A stretch of DNA of 64,000 nt, taken from assembly GCF_029873635.1 (NCBI RefSeq), contig NC_080420.1, forward strand, positions 122,892,719 through 122,956,718, given 5' to 3'. The DNA is from Malania oleifera. Taxonomy: Eukaryota; Streptophyta; Magnoliopsida; Santalales; Ximeniaceae. Every line of letters begins with the position of its first letter. Within the stretch, counting starts at the first letter, position 1. The translations under genes were made by a program, and so were the position numbers. The notes beneath the pieces are model-generated. The model did not search any database and had not been told where the DNA came from. It saw nothing but the letters and a program-made list of their open reading frames with translations. This document shows positions 51,575 through 63,067 of the stretch, piece by piece.

Positions 51575-53564
51575 TGTAACGACTTGCTCCTTTTTCACAT
51601 ATATATATTTTTTTAATAAATAAATTATCATCACATCATACATTCCAACTCAGCAGGTCACAATCCACCTGAGCCCGTGGGCACCAGGGATATATCAAAG
51701 CATAAAGCAGAAGCCCTAGCAGTAGAAAATATACAAACATGTACATCTCAATACCATATACCACAATATACCAGAGTTACTACAATCACTGTATTTTCAT
51801 ATATACATCCCAAAAATAAAACCTAGGGACATTTCTCACAAAATCTAACTGTCCCTACAAAACTTACCCTTCAAAAAGGGTAGATAGACCATACTATATC
51901 AGCGGGGCTTTTCCCGCTCTCCTATCTGGGGCTCTTGAAAAGTTAATAAGATTTAGGGGTGAGACACCTCTTAGTAAGGGAAATAAACTAATACCAGTGT
52001 GTGGCAACATGAGTATTATGTGTTCTACATATACCATACATAACATATTCAATACTGTTTATCAAATCTGGGAAAACATACATATATATCAACACATAGC
52101 AGAATATACTGCATTTTCATTAACATATCTCATCTCATACACTAATAATAACATAAAACAATTCTGGTAGGTTAGTTGGCTGTTGTCATGTATTACCCCC
52201 ACATGACTGGGTTGTGTGGCCCGAAGGCGGGACCTGACAATGGTTGGCCTACCACTGCCAAGTCAAACAGTAGTCTGTAGGTCCGATGGGTCTACCCAGA
52301 CTGGTCCGTACACCAGGGGCGATAATAGCACACTTCTTGAAAATAACCACATCGACCATCCAATCTCACATCACTCCGTACAGCGGCGTTAACACAGATA
52401 TCATGATCACGAGGACCATGGACACATAGCAACGGTACCGTGCAAGTGCTAGCCTAGACCAAGCCAACCAGGTTTTGATATCATATACATATACTAAAAT
52501 CGTGATACATGAATATCTCATATCAATAATTATCAGATCAATCATATCATTTTTGACATATACATATTTCATGAAAATCATCGGCCCGCACGCCGAAATT
52601 ACACATTTTATCATAGTTCGACCCGTACGCTAGCAAATCACATAGCACAGCCCGTATGCTGGCAAATCACATAGCTCGGCCCATACGTCGGCAAATCACG
52701 TAGCACAGCCTGTATGCTGGCAAATCTCATCCACATAGCACGGCCCGTACGCCGGCAAATCACACATATATATATATATATAAATATCTCGGCCCGTATG
52801 CCGATTTTCCATCATAGAAATCCATATCGTCCCCATTCCTAGAAAACAGTATTTCACAACATTTTTATACTCATGCCACACTAAACAAATTTTCCACGTA
52901 TTCAACATTACATCATTTAAACAGTATTTTTTAAATATAAATCATATATATAAATATATTTATTTTTCCTGAAACCAGATGCTACATATATATATACATA
53001 CATTTTCTCAAAACAAAACTAGTTTAGTTTATTCCCTTACCTGATTCCTGAAAAGCCCCTAAGAAAATCTTCCCTGTACCCACAAGGTTCTTAACTCAAC
53101 ACCCTGAAAATAAAAACTCGCAAAATTAAAGTTTAGTATTTTCGTACGTACAACATTTTCTATAACTACCACTAAGTCAAATTCGACTTAAAAAGTCTTA
53201 CCTCAACTTAGGGATGATTCCCAACGTTCCCAATCAACACCCTGGAACTCAAAATTTTCAATATTAAAGTTCAGTATTTTTACGCGTATATCACTTTCTT
53301 CAACTTTAAAAAATCCAAATATTGAATATAAAACCTTACCTTGGATTTGGGATGAAATCCAATTTCGTTTTCCTGACGATCCGCTCCGGCAGACTTGTAG
53401 AGAATTTCGCTAGGAGCGACGTGGTGGCTTCGGTTTGTCGATCCGGCGTAAAACTAGCCCGAAATCGAAGAGAGAGAGAATCGTAGGGGAGAGAGAGGAG
53501 AGAGAGAGAGCACTTCCAAAAAAAAGATCTAAGCAAGCTTCTTGAAGAAGCTTGCACACCATTT

Positions 53565-53616
<52 letters not shown>

Positions 53617-53723
53617 TATCATAATAATCATTAATTAAAGTAAAGCTTCTTGAAGAAGCTTTCACAGTTATATATATATATACCTTTAACCTATATATTA
53701 AATGTATATCATAATAACTTACT

Positions 53724-53782
<59 letters not shown>

Positions 53783-53889
53783 TTGTTCCTTATCATACTA
53801 TTCATTTTACTTATTAATTTAATTAATTAATTTTATTATTATTTTATTATTATTTTTTTTAAAATTTAATTTTTTTTCCAGTTACTACA
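51575..53889 (-). mobile_element. Solo LTR B2 (family B)
   Basis: 2315 bp, left end TGTAACGACTTG, right end CAGTTACTACA, flanked by GATTC (51570-51574) and GATTG (53890-53894), one mismatch. It has the CCCGTACGC array (52578-52805), a partial internal duplication around AACACCCTG (53098 and 53238), and long TA and CA microsatellites (about 53570-53612 and 53742-53772). It separates protease from reverse transcriptase of the A4 element. Confidence 0.82.
52578..52805. repeat. CCCGTACGC minisatellite in LTR B2
   Basis: Seven or so units with GGCCCGTACGCCG-like cores and GGCAAATCACATAGCAC words, the counterpart of the array at 40199-40432, with different unit lengths. Confidence 0.85.
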
Positions 53890-54293
53890 GATTGTTTCCA
53901 GAAAGAAGTAATTTTTAGACCTCCTCGAGAGCAGGAATTCAGATTCGTTGGTTCACAGGTAAGTGTTCCAACACAACTGGTGTCCGCTATGCAGGTAGGA
54001 AGATTACTCTTAGATGGAGATCAAGGGTTTATAGCTTTTGTGAAATAAGCATTTGAAAATGAATCGAAGATTGATAGCACTCCAGTGGTACGAGAATTTC
54101 TAGATTTTTTTCTAGAGGAGCTACAAAGGTTGCCTCCTGTGCGCTAAGTAGATTTTCCTATAGATTTACCTCCATGGGGAGCTCCAGTGTTGTTCGTAAA
54201 GAAGAAAGACGGGTCCATGAGGATGTGCATTAACTATAGGGAGATAAACAAAGTTACTATCAAGAATAAATATCCTCTACCCCATATAGACGA
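53890..54293 (+). mobile_element. A4 element reverse transcriptase start
   Basis: Fossil of the protease-RT linker and the RT N-terminus ('[20 protein letters not shown]', then '[19 protein letters not shown]'), colinear with the protease on the far side of LTR B2. It ends abruptly where element C begins at 54294; the remainder should lie beyond the window. It is broken, with a few breaks. Confidence 0.88.
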
Positions 54294-55798
54294 TGTCGCG
54301 ACGTCCCGGGAGCGCGTGTGCCCCGGGCGGCGAAATAAAAATTAATTTTAAATTTTCAATTAAAGATTTGAATGTCGGAGTCGCCACTAACCTTTTAGTG
54401 TGGTTAGAACACATGATTACTACCCCGTTAGGGGTAGAATGGGTCTATGTTACCAGAGTTAGGCTCGGGAGTTTAGTTACACGAGGGGAAGGTACAAGCA
54501 CCCCCTACGCGCCCGTTCTTACGAACGGTACCTAATTAATTTGAAATTATTCCTAAGTTAATCTAATAAGTCTTTAAATTACTCCTTTTTATGAATTTAT
54601 AAAATATAAATAAATAAATATAATATAATATAATATATATACATATATTCCCTCAGAGCTTAAAGTACGTGATGTCCGAAGGCTCATACCCCCGCAATAA
54701 AATCATAGGGATAAAATCGAAAATAATTTACAAAATACACTCCCAAATTTTGAAAATTTTCTAGGGTTTTTATAAGTATTAAAATATTAGTTGGGAGGTT
54801 TTAATATATGGTAATAGAGTAATAAGCAATACATACTTACTAAAATATTATGAATGTCAAAATAAGTAACTAGACACATAATACTATATATGTTAATATA
54901 CTAAGGATACTATAAACAGTAATACCTTATATATTAAAAGGCTAAAGATGCCCTAATAGGTAATATTAGATGTCCTAAAGATACCATATTGAATAGTTCC
55001 TTATATGTTAAAATTCTAAGAAATATACCCTAATAAGTGATACTAAATGTAAACGTAGTAATAATACCATATATATACCTAAAATACTATAATGAGTTAT
55101 GTATACTACAATATCAATAAAAAATATATACATAAAAAAAAAAAAAGACAACATCATAATAACTACTATCATGCGAGTATACCAAATATATAATGTAATA
55201 CCTAATACCAAGAATACCATAATAACATCATATATGTACTAAAATACTAAAATATAAACAAATACCATAGTAATATAATATCATATTGATAATGAGAACC
55301 CTAACACAATGATATACTAGAACCCTACATAGATATACAGAACTTGAATATTGCGCAATAAAAATACAAAAAAAAAAATATTACATTTAAATATTAAGCA
55401 ATAAATATCTTACCTCCACAAAGAAAAGAAACCCTACAACAACGAAGACAAACTGATTAGTGTATCACAAAAGAAATTTAAACAACTATCACAATGATGA
55501 AATGCAACTTATAATAACAATGTTAAATCATGAGATAAATAAATAAATAAATAAATAAATATATATATATATATATATATAAACTCTTAACATAATCAAC
55601 AATTATTTGTAACAATATAAACAACATAAATCCTAAATATGGACATGTATACATTGAAATTAATAACAACAATAAAAACATAAAAAATCTATATAATACA
55701 TACAAATATGACACTAACAAAAGCTTTAACAATAAAATACCACAATAATCATGGCAATAATAATACAACAATAATACTAACATGGTCAATGTAAAATA

Positions 55799-55840
<42 letters not shown>

Positions 55841-57033
55841 CATGTACATACTAACAGTAAAATAAATGTATATTTATGTGTGTTGTGTGTACAACAGTGG
55901 GCAACAGAAACAGCTGAGGGAGGCAGGGGCTCACCGAGTGTTCTCGTGGAGATGCCGGAAAACAGAGGTTGCCGGAGTTGCAGTAGAGAGGACTGGGTGG
56001 TCTGGGCGGCCATGGAGAGGATGGAGAAGACGGCCGAGAGTGACGGTGACGACTCTATCTTTCTGGGTTGCAGGCATCCGTGGTGGGTCTGGCCGGAGGT
56101 TGATGGCTTGGCCGTGGGCTTTGGCTGGAGCAGAGGAAGGCCTTCGGCTCTATTGTGGTTGGTTCTTGGCTTCTGCAGAGAGGAACCGCTGGCATGGTTG
56201 CAGCAGAGCTGTGGAGTCACAGTCGTGAACTGCTGTGCAGCAGAGCAGAGATGCTCGGCTGGTGTCTCGTTGGAGGTTTGCCGGAGTGGTGCTCGGTTGG
56301 TGAGAAGACTGGAAGCAGAGGAGGGCCTTCGGCTCTGTTGAGTTGTGAGTGTGGTACAGCTGGGAGGCTCGTGGCCGAAGTTGCAGGCAAATATGGAGGC
56401 TGGGAGGTTGGCGATGTTACGTGGGTGGTTCGCCGGAGTTGCAGCAGCAGAGAGCCGAGAATGGTCTCGGCAGGGGGCTGGGGTTCGTGGCGGTTGCTGC
56501 TGGTGCGTGGGCTCGGGTTCGGCTGTTGGTGGTGATTGTCGAAGGTTGGGCTGTCCTCCCAGAAGGCTGTGAGAAAGATATGGAGGAAGGGCTATGGGGT
56601 TGAGTGAAGAAAGAAGAAGAAGAAGAAGAAGAAGAAAAAAAAAAAAAAAAAAAAAAGAAGAAGAAGCAGAACTGCTCTTGGCCTGCGCTGTGCGCCCCCC
56701 CTCTATGTGTGCTTGGCCTCTCCTCTTATAAAAGAATTTTTTTTGAAAATCCTAGAAAGAATTTCCTTTTTTGATTTTATTTTTCTTTTTCTCTTTTTTT
56801 TTTATGCTTTTATTCTTATGGTAATAATGAAAAAGGAAATAATAATAATAATAATTATCATAATAATATAAGTATCCATAAGATAATAATAATAATAATA
56901 CTACTACTAATAGTAAATAATAATAAATAATTATAGTAAAAAATAAAAATGAAGATACTATCGATAAAATAATAATAATAATAATAATAATATTAATAAA
57001 AATAAAGTAATAATACTAATATTAAAAGTAATA

Positions 57034-57065
<32 letters not shown>

Positions 57066-57115
57066 TAACATTACCAAAAATAAAAGTAATAATAGCCAAA
57101 ATAAGATACTAAAGC

Positions 57116-57162
<47 letters not shown>

Positions 57163-57307
57163 TATCAAAAGCAATAAAATAAATGAAAAATAATTATAGT
57201 AAAGTAAAAATAAAATAAGGATAATAAAAGTACTAGTAATAATAACAAAAATGAAAAATAATAATAATAATGATAATAAAAATACTAGCAAAATAATAGT
57301 AAAGTAC

Positions 57308-57355
<48 letters not shown>

Positions 57356-57413
57356 AAATAATAAGGGGGGACCCCATGTTCTATTTGGCTAGGGCAAAAA
57401 TAGGGTGTCTACA
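54294..57413 (-). mobile_element. Long 3' LTR of element C (Ogre/Tat-like)
   Basis: 3120 bp. On the minus strand it starts TGTAGACACCC next to a purine-rich tract (complement of GTTGCCCCTCTTTG at 57414-57427) and ends CGTCGCGACA. Length and start sequence fit Ogre/Tat elements. The target 5-mer at the left is GACGA (54289-54293); its partner is beyond the window. Inside are a GC-rich stretch (about 55890-56600), a GAA run (56607-56632), AAT-rich low-complexity DNA (about 56822-57360) and several TA runs. Confidence 0.82.
55890..56600. other. GC-rich stretch inside the element C LTR
   Basis: GC-rich sequence with repeated CCGGAGTTGCAG and GGAAGGCCTTCGGCTCT words (the latter near 56133 and again near 56322). 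Overlapping open frames occur on the plus strand, antisense to the element, but none looks like a protein family. It is best read as an LTR regulatory/leader segment. Confidence 0.5.
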
Positions 57414-57586
57414 GTTGCCCCTCTTTGTAGGCTTAGTTGCTTCAATGTAACGATAAGAACTCTCCTATGTTTTTTGTAGTAACAAGCCTGCAAAGATAAA
57501 AGACACATATTTTAGCCAAGTCATTCAACTCTCTATGACTTTTCAAGTTAAACAATAGTTGTTTATTTCTGCCAACCCAGAGACGA

Positions 57587-59003
57587 TTTGCACTGAATGT
57601 AAGAATCCAAGTTGAGGTACACAGAGATGGCTTGCTGCGAATGTAAGAATTCGACCTGTAGGGATACGATGATCCAGTCATGGGACACAATGATGGCTTA
57701 CTTCGAATGTAAGAATCCGAGCCATAGGGACACGATGATCCAGCCATGGGACATAATGATGGCTTGCTTCGAATGTAAGAATCCGACCCGTAGGGATACG
57801 ATGATCCAGTCATGGGACACAATGATGGCTTGCTTCGAATGTAAGAATCCGAGCCGTAGGGACACGATGATCCAGCCATAGGACACAATGATGGCTTGCT
57901 TCGAATGTAAGAATCCGAGCCGTAGGGACACGATGATCCAGCCATGGGACACAATGATGGCTTGCTTCGAATGTAAGAATCGGAGCCGTAGGGACACGAT
58001 GATCCAGCCATGGGACACAATGATGGCTTGCTTCGAATGTAAAAATCCGAGCTGTAGGGACACAATGATCCAGCCATGGGACACAATGATGGCTTTCTTC
58101 AAATGTAAGAATCCGAGCCGTAGGGACACGATGATCCAGCCATAGGAGACAATGATGGATTGCTTCGAATGTAAGAATCCGAGCCGTAGGGACACGATGA
58201 TCCAGCCATGGGACACAATGATGGCTTGCTTCGAATGTAAGAATCCGAGCCGTAGGGACACGATGATCCACCCACGGGACACAATGATGGCTTGCTTCGA
58301 ATGTAAGAATCCGAGCCGTAGGGACACGATGATCCACCCACGGGACACAATGATGGCTTGCTTAAAATGTAAGAATCCGAGCCATAGGGATACAATGATC
58401 CAGCCATAGGACACAATGATGGCTTGCTTCGAATGTAAGAATCCGAGCCGTAGGGACACGATGATCCAGCCATGGGACACAATGATGGCTTGCTTCGAAT
58501 GTAAGAATCCGAGCTGTAGGGACACCATGATCCAGCCATGGGACACAATGATGGCTTGCTTCGAATGTAAGAATCCGAGCCGTAGGGACACGATGATCCA
58601 GCCATAGGAGACAATGATGGCTTGCTTCGAATGTAAGAATCCAAGCCGTAGGGACACGATGATCCAGCCATGGGACACAATGATGGCTTGCTTCGAATGT
58701 AAGAATCCGAGCCGTAGGGACACGATGATCCAGCCATGGGACACAATGATGGCTTGCTTCGAATGTAAGAATCCGAGCCGTAGGGACACGATGATCCAGC
58801 CATGGGACACAATGATGGCTTGCTTCGAATGTAAGAATCCGAGCCGTAGGGATACAATGATCCAGCCATAGGACACAATGATGGCTTGCTTCGAATGTAA
58901 GAATCCGAGCCGTAGGGACACGATGATCCAGCCATAGGACACAATGATGGCTTGCTTCGAATGTAAGAATCCGAGCCGTAGGGATACGATGATCCAGCCA
59001 CCT
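57587..59003 (-). repeat. 66-bp tandem array in the 3' untranslated part of element C
   Basis: About 21.5 copies of a 66-bp unit. The word GACACAATG recurs from 57684 to 58938, exactly 19 x 66 bp apart, so no net length change has occurred across the array. Because 66 is divisible by three, all three minus-strand frames stay open for hundreds of codons, with 22-residue periods (such as SKQAIIVSHGWIIVSLRLGF). Ogre/Tat elements are known to carry tandem repeats between coding region and 3' LTR, so an origin as element 3' UTR is the simplest reading. Confidence 0.93.
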
Positions 59004-61592
59004 CAACTAGTAACAAGGTGTGAGAGCAAAGTCGGGAAAATTGTTAATTTATTTGGAAAATGCACTTGGGGTAAAATCCGAATGTCAATGAATGAATCCC
59101 CTTTTCTTTGGGATCTGTTGCCCCAGTTCAAAATAAATCAATGTGTGTTTGGGGTCAACTTGCCTCAGTTTTTCAAGTAAATCATGGTGTGCTTGGGGTC
59201 AGCTACCCCAACACAGAATTAAACACAACAGGAATTTTCCCAGTCAAATGATCATTTGAAAGCTTATTCAACAAGGCAAGTATGAAGGGTGCTCTATTGC
59301 TGCCCGTGATGCTAGAATGCAAAGATATGCTGCTATATGTATGCATGTTGATAAATTATGATACTAGAATGCAGTGATATGTTGCTATTGATATGCATGC
59401 TGCTAACTTATGATTATATGTATGCATTTTTTATTTTTAATTTTTTTGTGTAATGTATGAAACACACAATGGTGATGCATGAGATGTATGGTAACGCATG
59501 AAATGCATGACAATGCATGAGATGCATGGTAATACATGAAATGCATGAGATGTATGGTAATGCATGGAATGCATGGCAATGCATGAAATGTATGACAATG
59601 CGTGAAATTTGGGGTAATGCATGACAATGCATGGATCTTTTCTCCCAATGATCTCATCTTTGGTATCTACATGAAATTCGCCACATTTGAATGGATCTGT
59701 AATGGATCTTGGCTTAATCTTCTTTATTCATCCGGTCATGGAAGTGATTGACTCAGCTCAAATGAGAATCACAAAATCTGCCCCAGTTGAATGGACCTAC
59801 AGCTGATCTTGACTTTGATTTCATATTCCAATCTGATAAGAAGGTGCTTGAATGGGACCTACTGAGACTCAACTCGAAATTTGCCCCAGTTAAATTCATC
59901 TGCCACCGATCTTGACTCTATTGTTGGATTCTCTTTGAAATTTGACATAACATTTGCCCCAGTTAGGTTGCTCTTTCTCCACAGGTATCTTGTTGTAGAA
60001 ACTACTAGGGATTTTGAAACCTTTTGACTATCTATCCTCTTTTAACATTCTGAAGAGTAAGAAGGTTTCCTTTTTTTTTTTTTTTTTTAAAGGAACGATG
60101 AATGATTATGCAACTATGACATCAACTTGCTAAATCAGAAGACCATCCGCACAAAATAAATGTTTTACCATGTTTCAATGCTATCATAGGGAAAAATTCA
60201 TACCAGTATTCAAAAGTCGTGTAACGTTGATTTCCCAGCCTAGACGACTGTCATTCTCTTCAACTGTCCCAGTTCCATCAACCCATGCTTTGATCTCAAG
60301 ATGGTCTTTAAGACTCGGGATGAAACGTAGGCTTAGGGATGTAGGATTTTAGAATAAAAGGGAAACTAAGGCTCAAAAATACCACCCTAAATAATGTTTT
60401 ATGCCTCCAGTTCGAGTTGAGGCGTTTTGCAAGATGTTGACCGAACTTGTTATTTAAACAAGCTGCCTACGTACCTTTTCAGGATCAGGTCATTACGTAG
60501 TTCAGACTCAATATTGAGTCTGACAAATCATTTAAGACAACAATGTATACCAATCTGGTCAGGACTTTCATTTGGACCGTAATGTAGGCTAAGGATATGG
60601 GTTAAAGAAGAAAGGAGTCACATAAGGCTCAAAATCATCAATTTCATCAAGGGTAATTTGGTCAAAGATCACATATGTAGTAAGTCCCTTATTCTCTTTC
60701 TTCTTCTTCCTACTTTTTTTTTTTCTTTCCGTTTTAATCTTCTTTTCCTTCTTTTACTGCAACTTTTACTTTTTCTTTTATAAAGGAATCTTGACTTCAT
60801 TTTCATTTGAACTTCAATTGGGACTGATCTTTTTAAAACTGCCCCAGTGTGGGGTGTGATCCTTTGACGGGTTAATCAAGAAATGAATCTTTCAGGTTCA
60901 AAAAGGGTTTGCAAGGGATTTCTTCTTTGACTTTCTTTTGGATAGCAGAACAATGGCCTGCCATCCTTTTGGTAATGACTATTGTCTCAAATGATTCGTC
61001 AAAAGCTAAGGGACCCAAACCCAGGTTAGATTTTTGGTGATCTGACTTTTAGGAAAAAGCTGGTTTAACATTCAGGCTCAATTTGGTTAACAAATGGTAA
61101 ATCATTGTTTGGGTTCTTTTTAGGGATAACTGGTCGGCCAAAGAGGGCCATCCATCATTTGATCAAAACATGAGTGTTTAATTGATAGGAAATTATCAGA
61201 ACAGCGCAGCCACTTTGTTGAATTCCTTGGAAAGTAAAAAAAACTTCTTCATAATGTCTGAATTCAATGATTTTTTCATCCCTTAACATCTCTTTCTAGC
61301 TTATGAACACTGGCAATATTACTTTCCATATTCCGGCATGAAACATAAGCAAACAAAATTTGGCAACTGGACTCATGATGCAAGTGAGATAACGAAATGC
61401 ATAATTCACTTTATTGAATATAGAAAATCTTCCGAGACACAGGCGTCCACGGATTACAAAATGCAAATAACAATAGGGAAAACAAAAGAACATCAATTGA
61501 AAAGGATTAGATAGTCAAAAGGTCACTACTCCAGCACTTTAGCCTTTATGGATAACAACTGAAACCATTGATTTGGGAACCTCTCTGATATG
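59004..61592 (-). mobile_element. Element C internal non-coding region
   Basis: No pol domain is seen between gag and the 66-bp array. The region has repeated TTGCCCCAGTT words (59118, 59780, 59881, 59954; variants at 59160 and 60838), ATGCAT-rich tandem sequence (about 59440-59640) and a T-run at 60069-60088. It is therefore a gag-only, presumably non-autonomous member of the lineage, or a copy that lost its pol. Confidence 0.65.
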
Positions 61593-63067
61593 TTAACCAC
61601 TTCCTTCCTCGTGTTTGGGCAAAGGATTCCCCTGGACTCCCGGTTGCTTGTCGTCGAATGCTAACCATCCAGCATCTCTTAATGATTGCACCTTATGCTT
61701 GAAGGCCCAACATCTGTCAATAGTATGGCCAGGAGAGTTAGCATGGTACTCACAACGAACCCCAGGATCATACCACTGTGGAGGAGGGTTCGCAACGGGC
61801 GTCCCAGGGATTGCAGACACCATCCCCTTTTCTCGCAGCTGAGGAAATAATTCGGCATATGTCATGGGAATGGGGTCCACCCTTTGGAAGTTTCTAGTCA
61901 CATTCCTATCTTGTGTTTGCTGATTCGGTGGACCAGAGTGAACAATCTGGAGCTTTGTGCATGTATGCGCCGTTTGATTTACCATGGGCTCAAAACCAAA
62001 GTTTCTCTTGGGCCATTGGTTCCCACCTTTGAAGTACTGATTCTTCCAATTAAACTGCCCTTGTATCATTTGTGCCTCTTCCTCCTTCTTCCTATTAGTC
62101 CACCTTTTGCCTAAACCAGTTTCTGTGCCACTATCTTTGACTAGGCCTGCCTTGATATCGCCTTCAATTCTTCCTCCCGCAGCCACAATGTCCATAAAAT
62201 CGTGGGGAGTTGCTACCCGAAGATGTGTGTGGTAGGGGTCTTTTAATGTGCTCACGAACAAGGAGATGGCCTCTCGGTCACTCACCGGGGGGTCCACTTG
62301 GATCGACATATCCCTCCACTTATAAGCATATTCTTTAAATGTTTCGATGGATTTCTTCTCCATCTCTTGTAGAGTCATTCGATCAGGCGCCATTTCCGTC
62401 ACATGGCGATAGTGAGTAACAAAGGCGTTGGCCAAGTCCTTCCAAGTGCGGACCCGAGCCTTATCTTGCTGAATGTACCAAAGGATGGCGGACCCGGTCA
62501 AACTGCTTTGAAAGCAATGCATCATTAGTTTTTCATTGTCTGAGTACGCGACCATTGCTTGGCAGTACATCACTAAAGTGTTCAAGGGCACCGGGTCCCG
62601 TCAAACTTTTCAAAGTCTGGCATTTTGAACTTTGGCGGCAGGGTGACTTTAGGCACCAAGCAAAGGTCATTCGGATTAACTGAATCGAAAGTATTAGAAC
62701 CTTCCATTGCTTTTAAGCGCTCTTCTAATACGTCACAGCGACGCTCAGCCTCAGATTTGCTGATCCCCATATCAGAAGGTACTAATGGAGGAGTTCCTAC
62801 TACTGGGGACCCCTGTGCTGGCATAGCAGGGATGAAAGGAGGCATATTTGGTGGTGGACCCCCCATGACACCAGGCGGTGGAATTGATGTTTGTCCATGA
62901 TCTGGGGTGAACCCTGGGGGATGAGCGGGGTCCACATCTACTTCGGGATTAACATGCACTACCTTTCCCTTGTTCATTAGTAACTCCAGAACCTTACTTA
63001 TCTTATCATTTATCTCTTCTTGTCCTTGTTCTAGACCCACAACTCTATTTTCCAATTGTTCAGTCAT
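61593..63067 (-). mobile_element. Element C gag (Ogre/Tat-like)
   Basis: Fossil gag on the minus strand. An N-terminal coiled-coil-like part ('EQLENRVVGLEQGQEEINDK') and a Pro-rich linker precede the capsid-like core ('LPPKFKMPDFEKFDGT', 'SSLTGSAILWY', 'WKDLANAFVTHYRHV', 'YAYKWRDMS'). The C-terminal 'YDPGVRCEYHANSPGHTIDRC' knuckle-like motif and KHKVQSL-type block are typical of Ogre/Tat gag. It is fairly well preserved, with at least one break. No protease or RT follows in the window. Confidence 0.88.

Noticed and set aside
55802-56603. Overlapping GC-rich open frames (up to 179 aa) as a host gene
   Set aside because: They lie inside the LTR of element C, antisense to it, overlap in several frames at once, and show no family motif.
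57698-58942. Long minus-strand open frames of 414 and 305 aa as real proteins
   Set aside because: They are a by-product of a 66-bp tandem unit whose length is divisible by three; three frames are open at once and none resembles a protein family. Kept only as a question in the findings.
57587-59003. CRISPR-like array
   Set aside because: The units are contiguous without unique spacers, the genome is a plant nuclear one, and the array sits at the expected 3' UTR position of an Ogre/Tat element.
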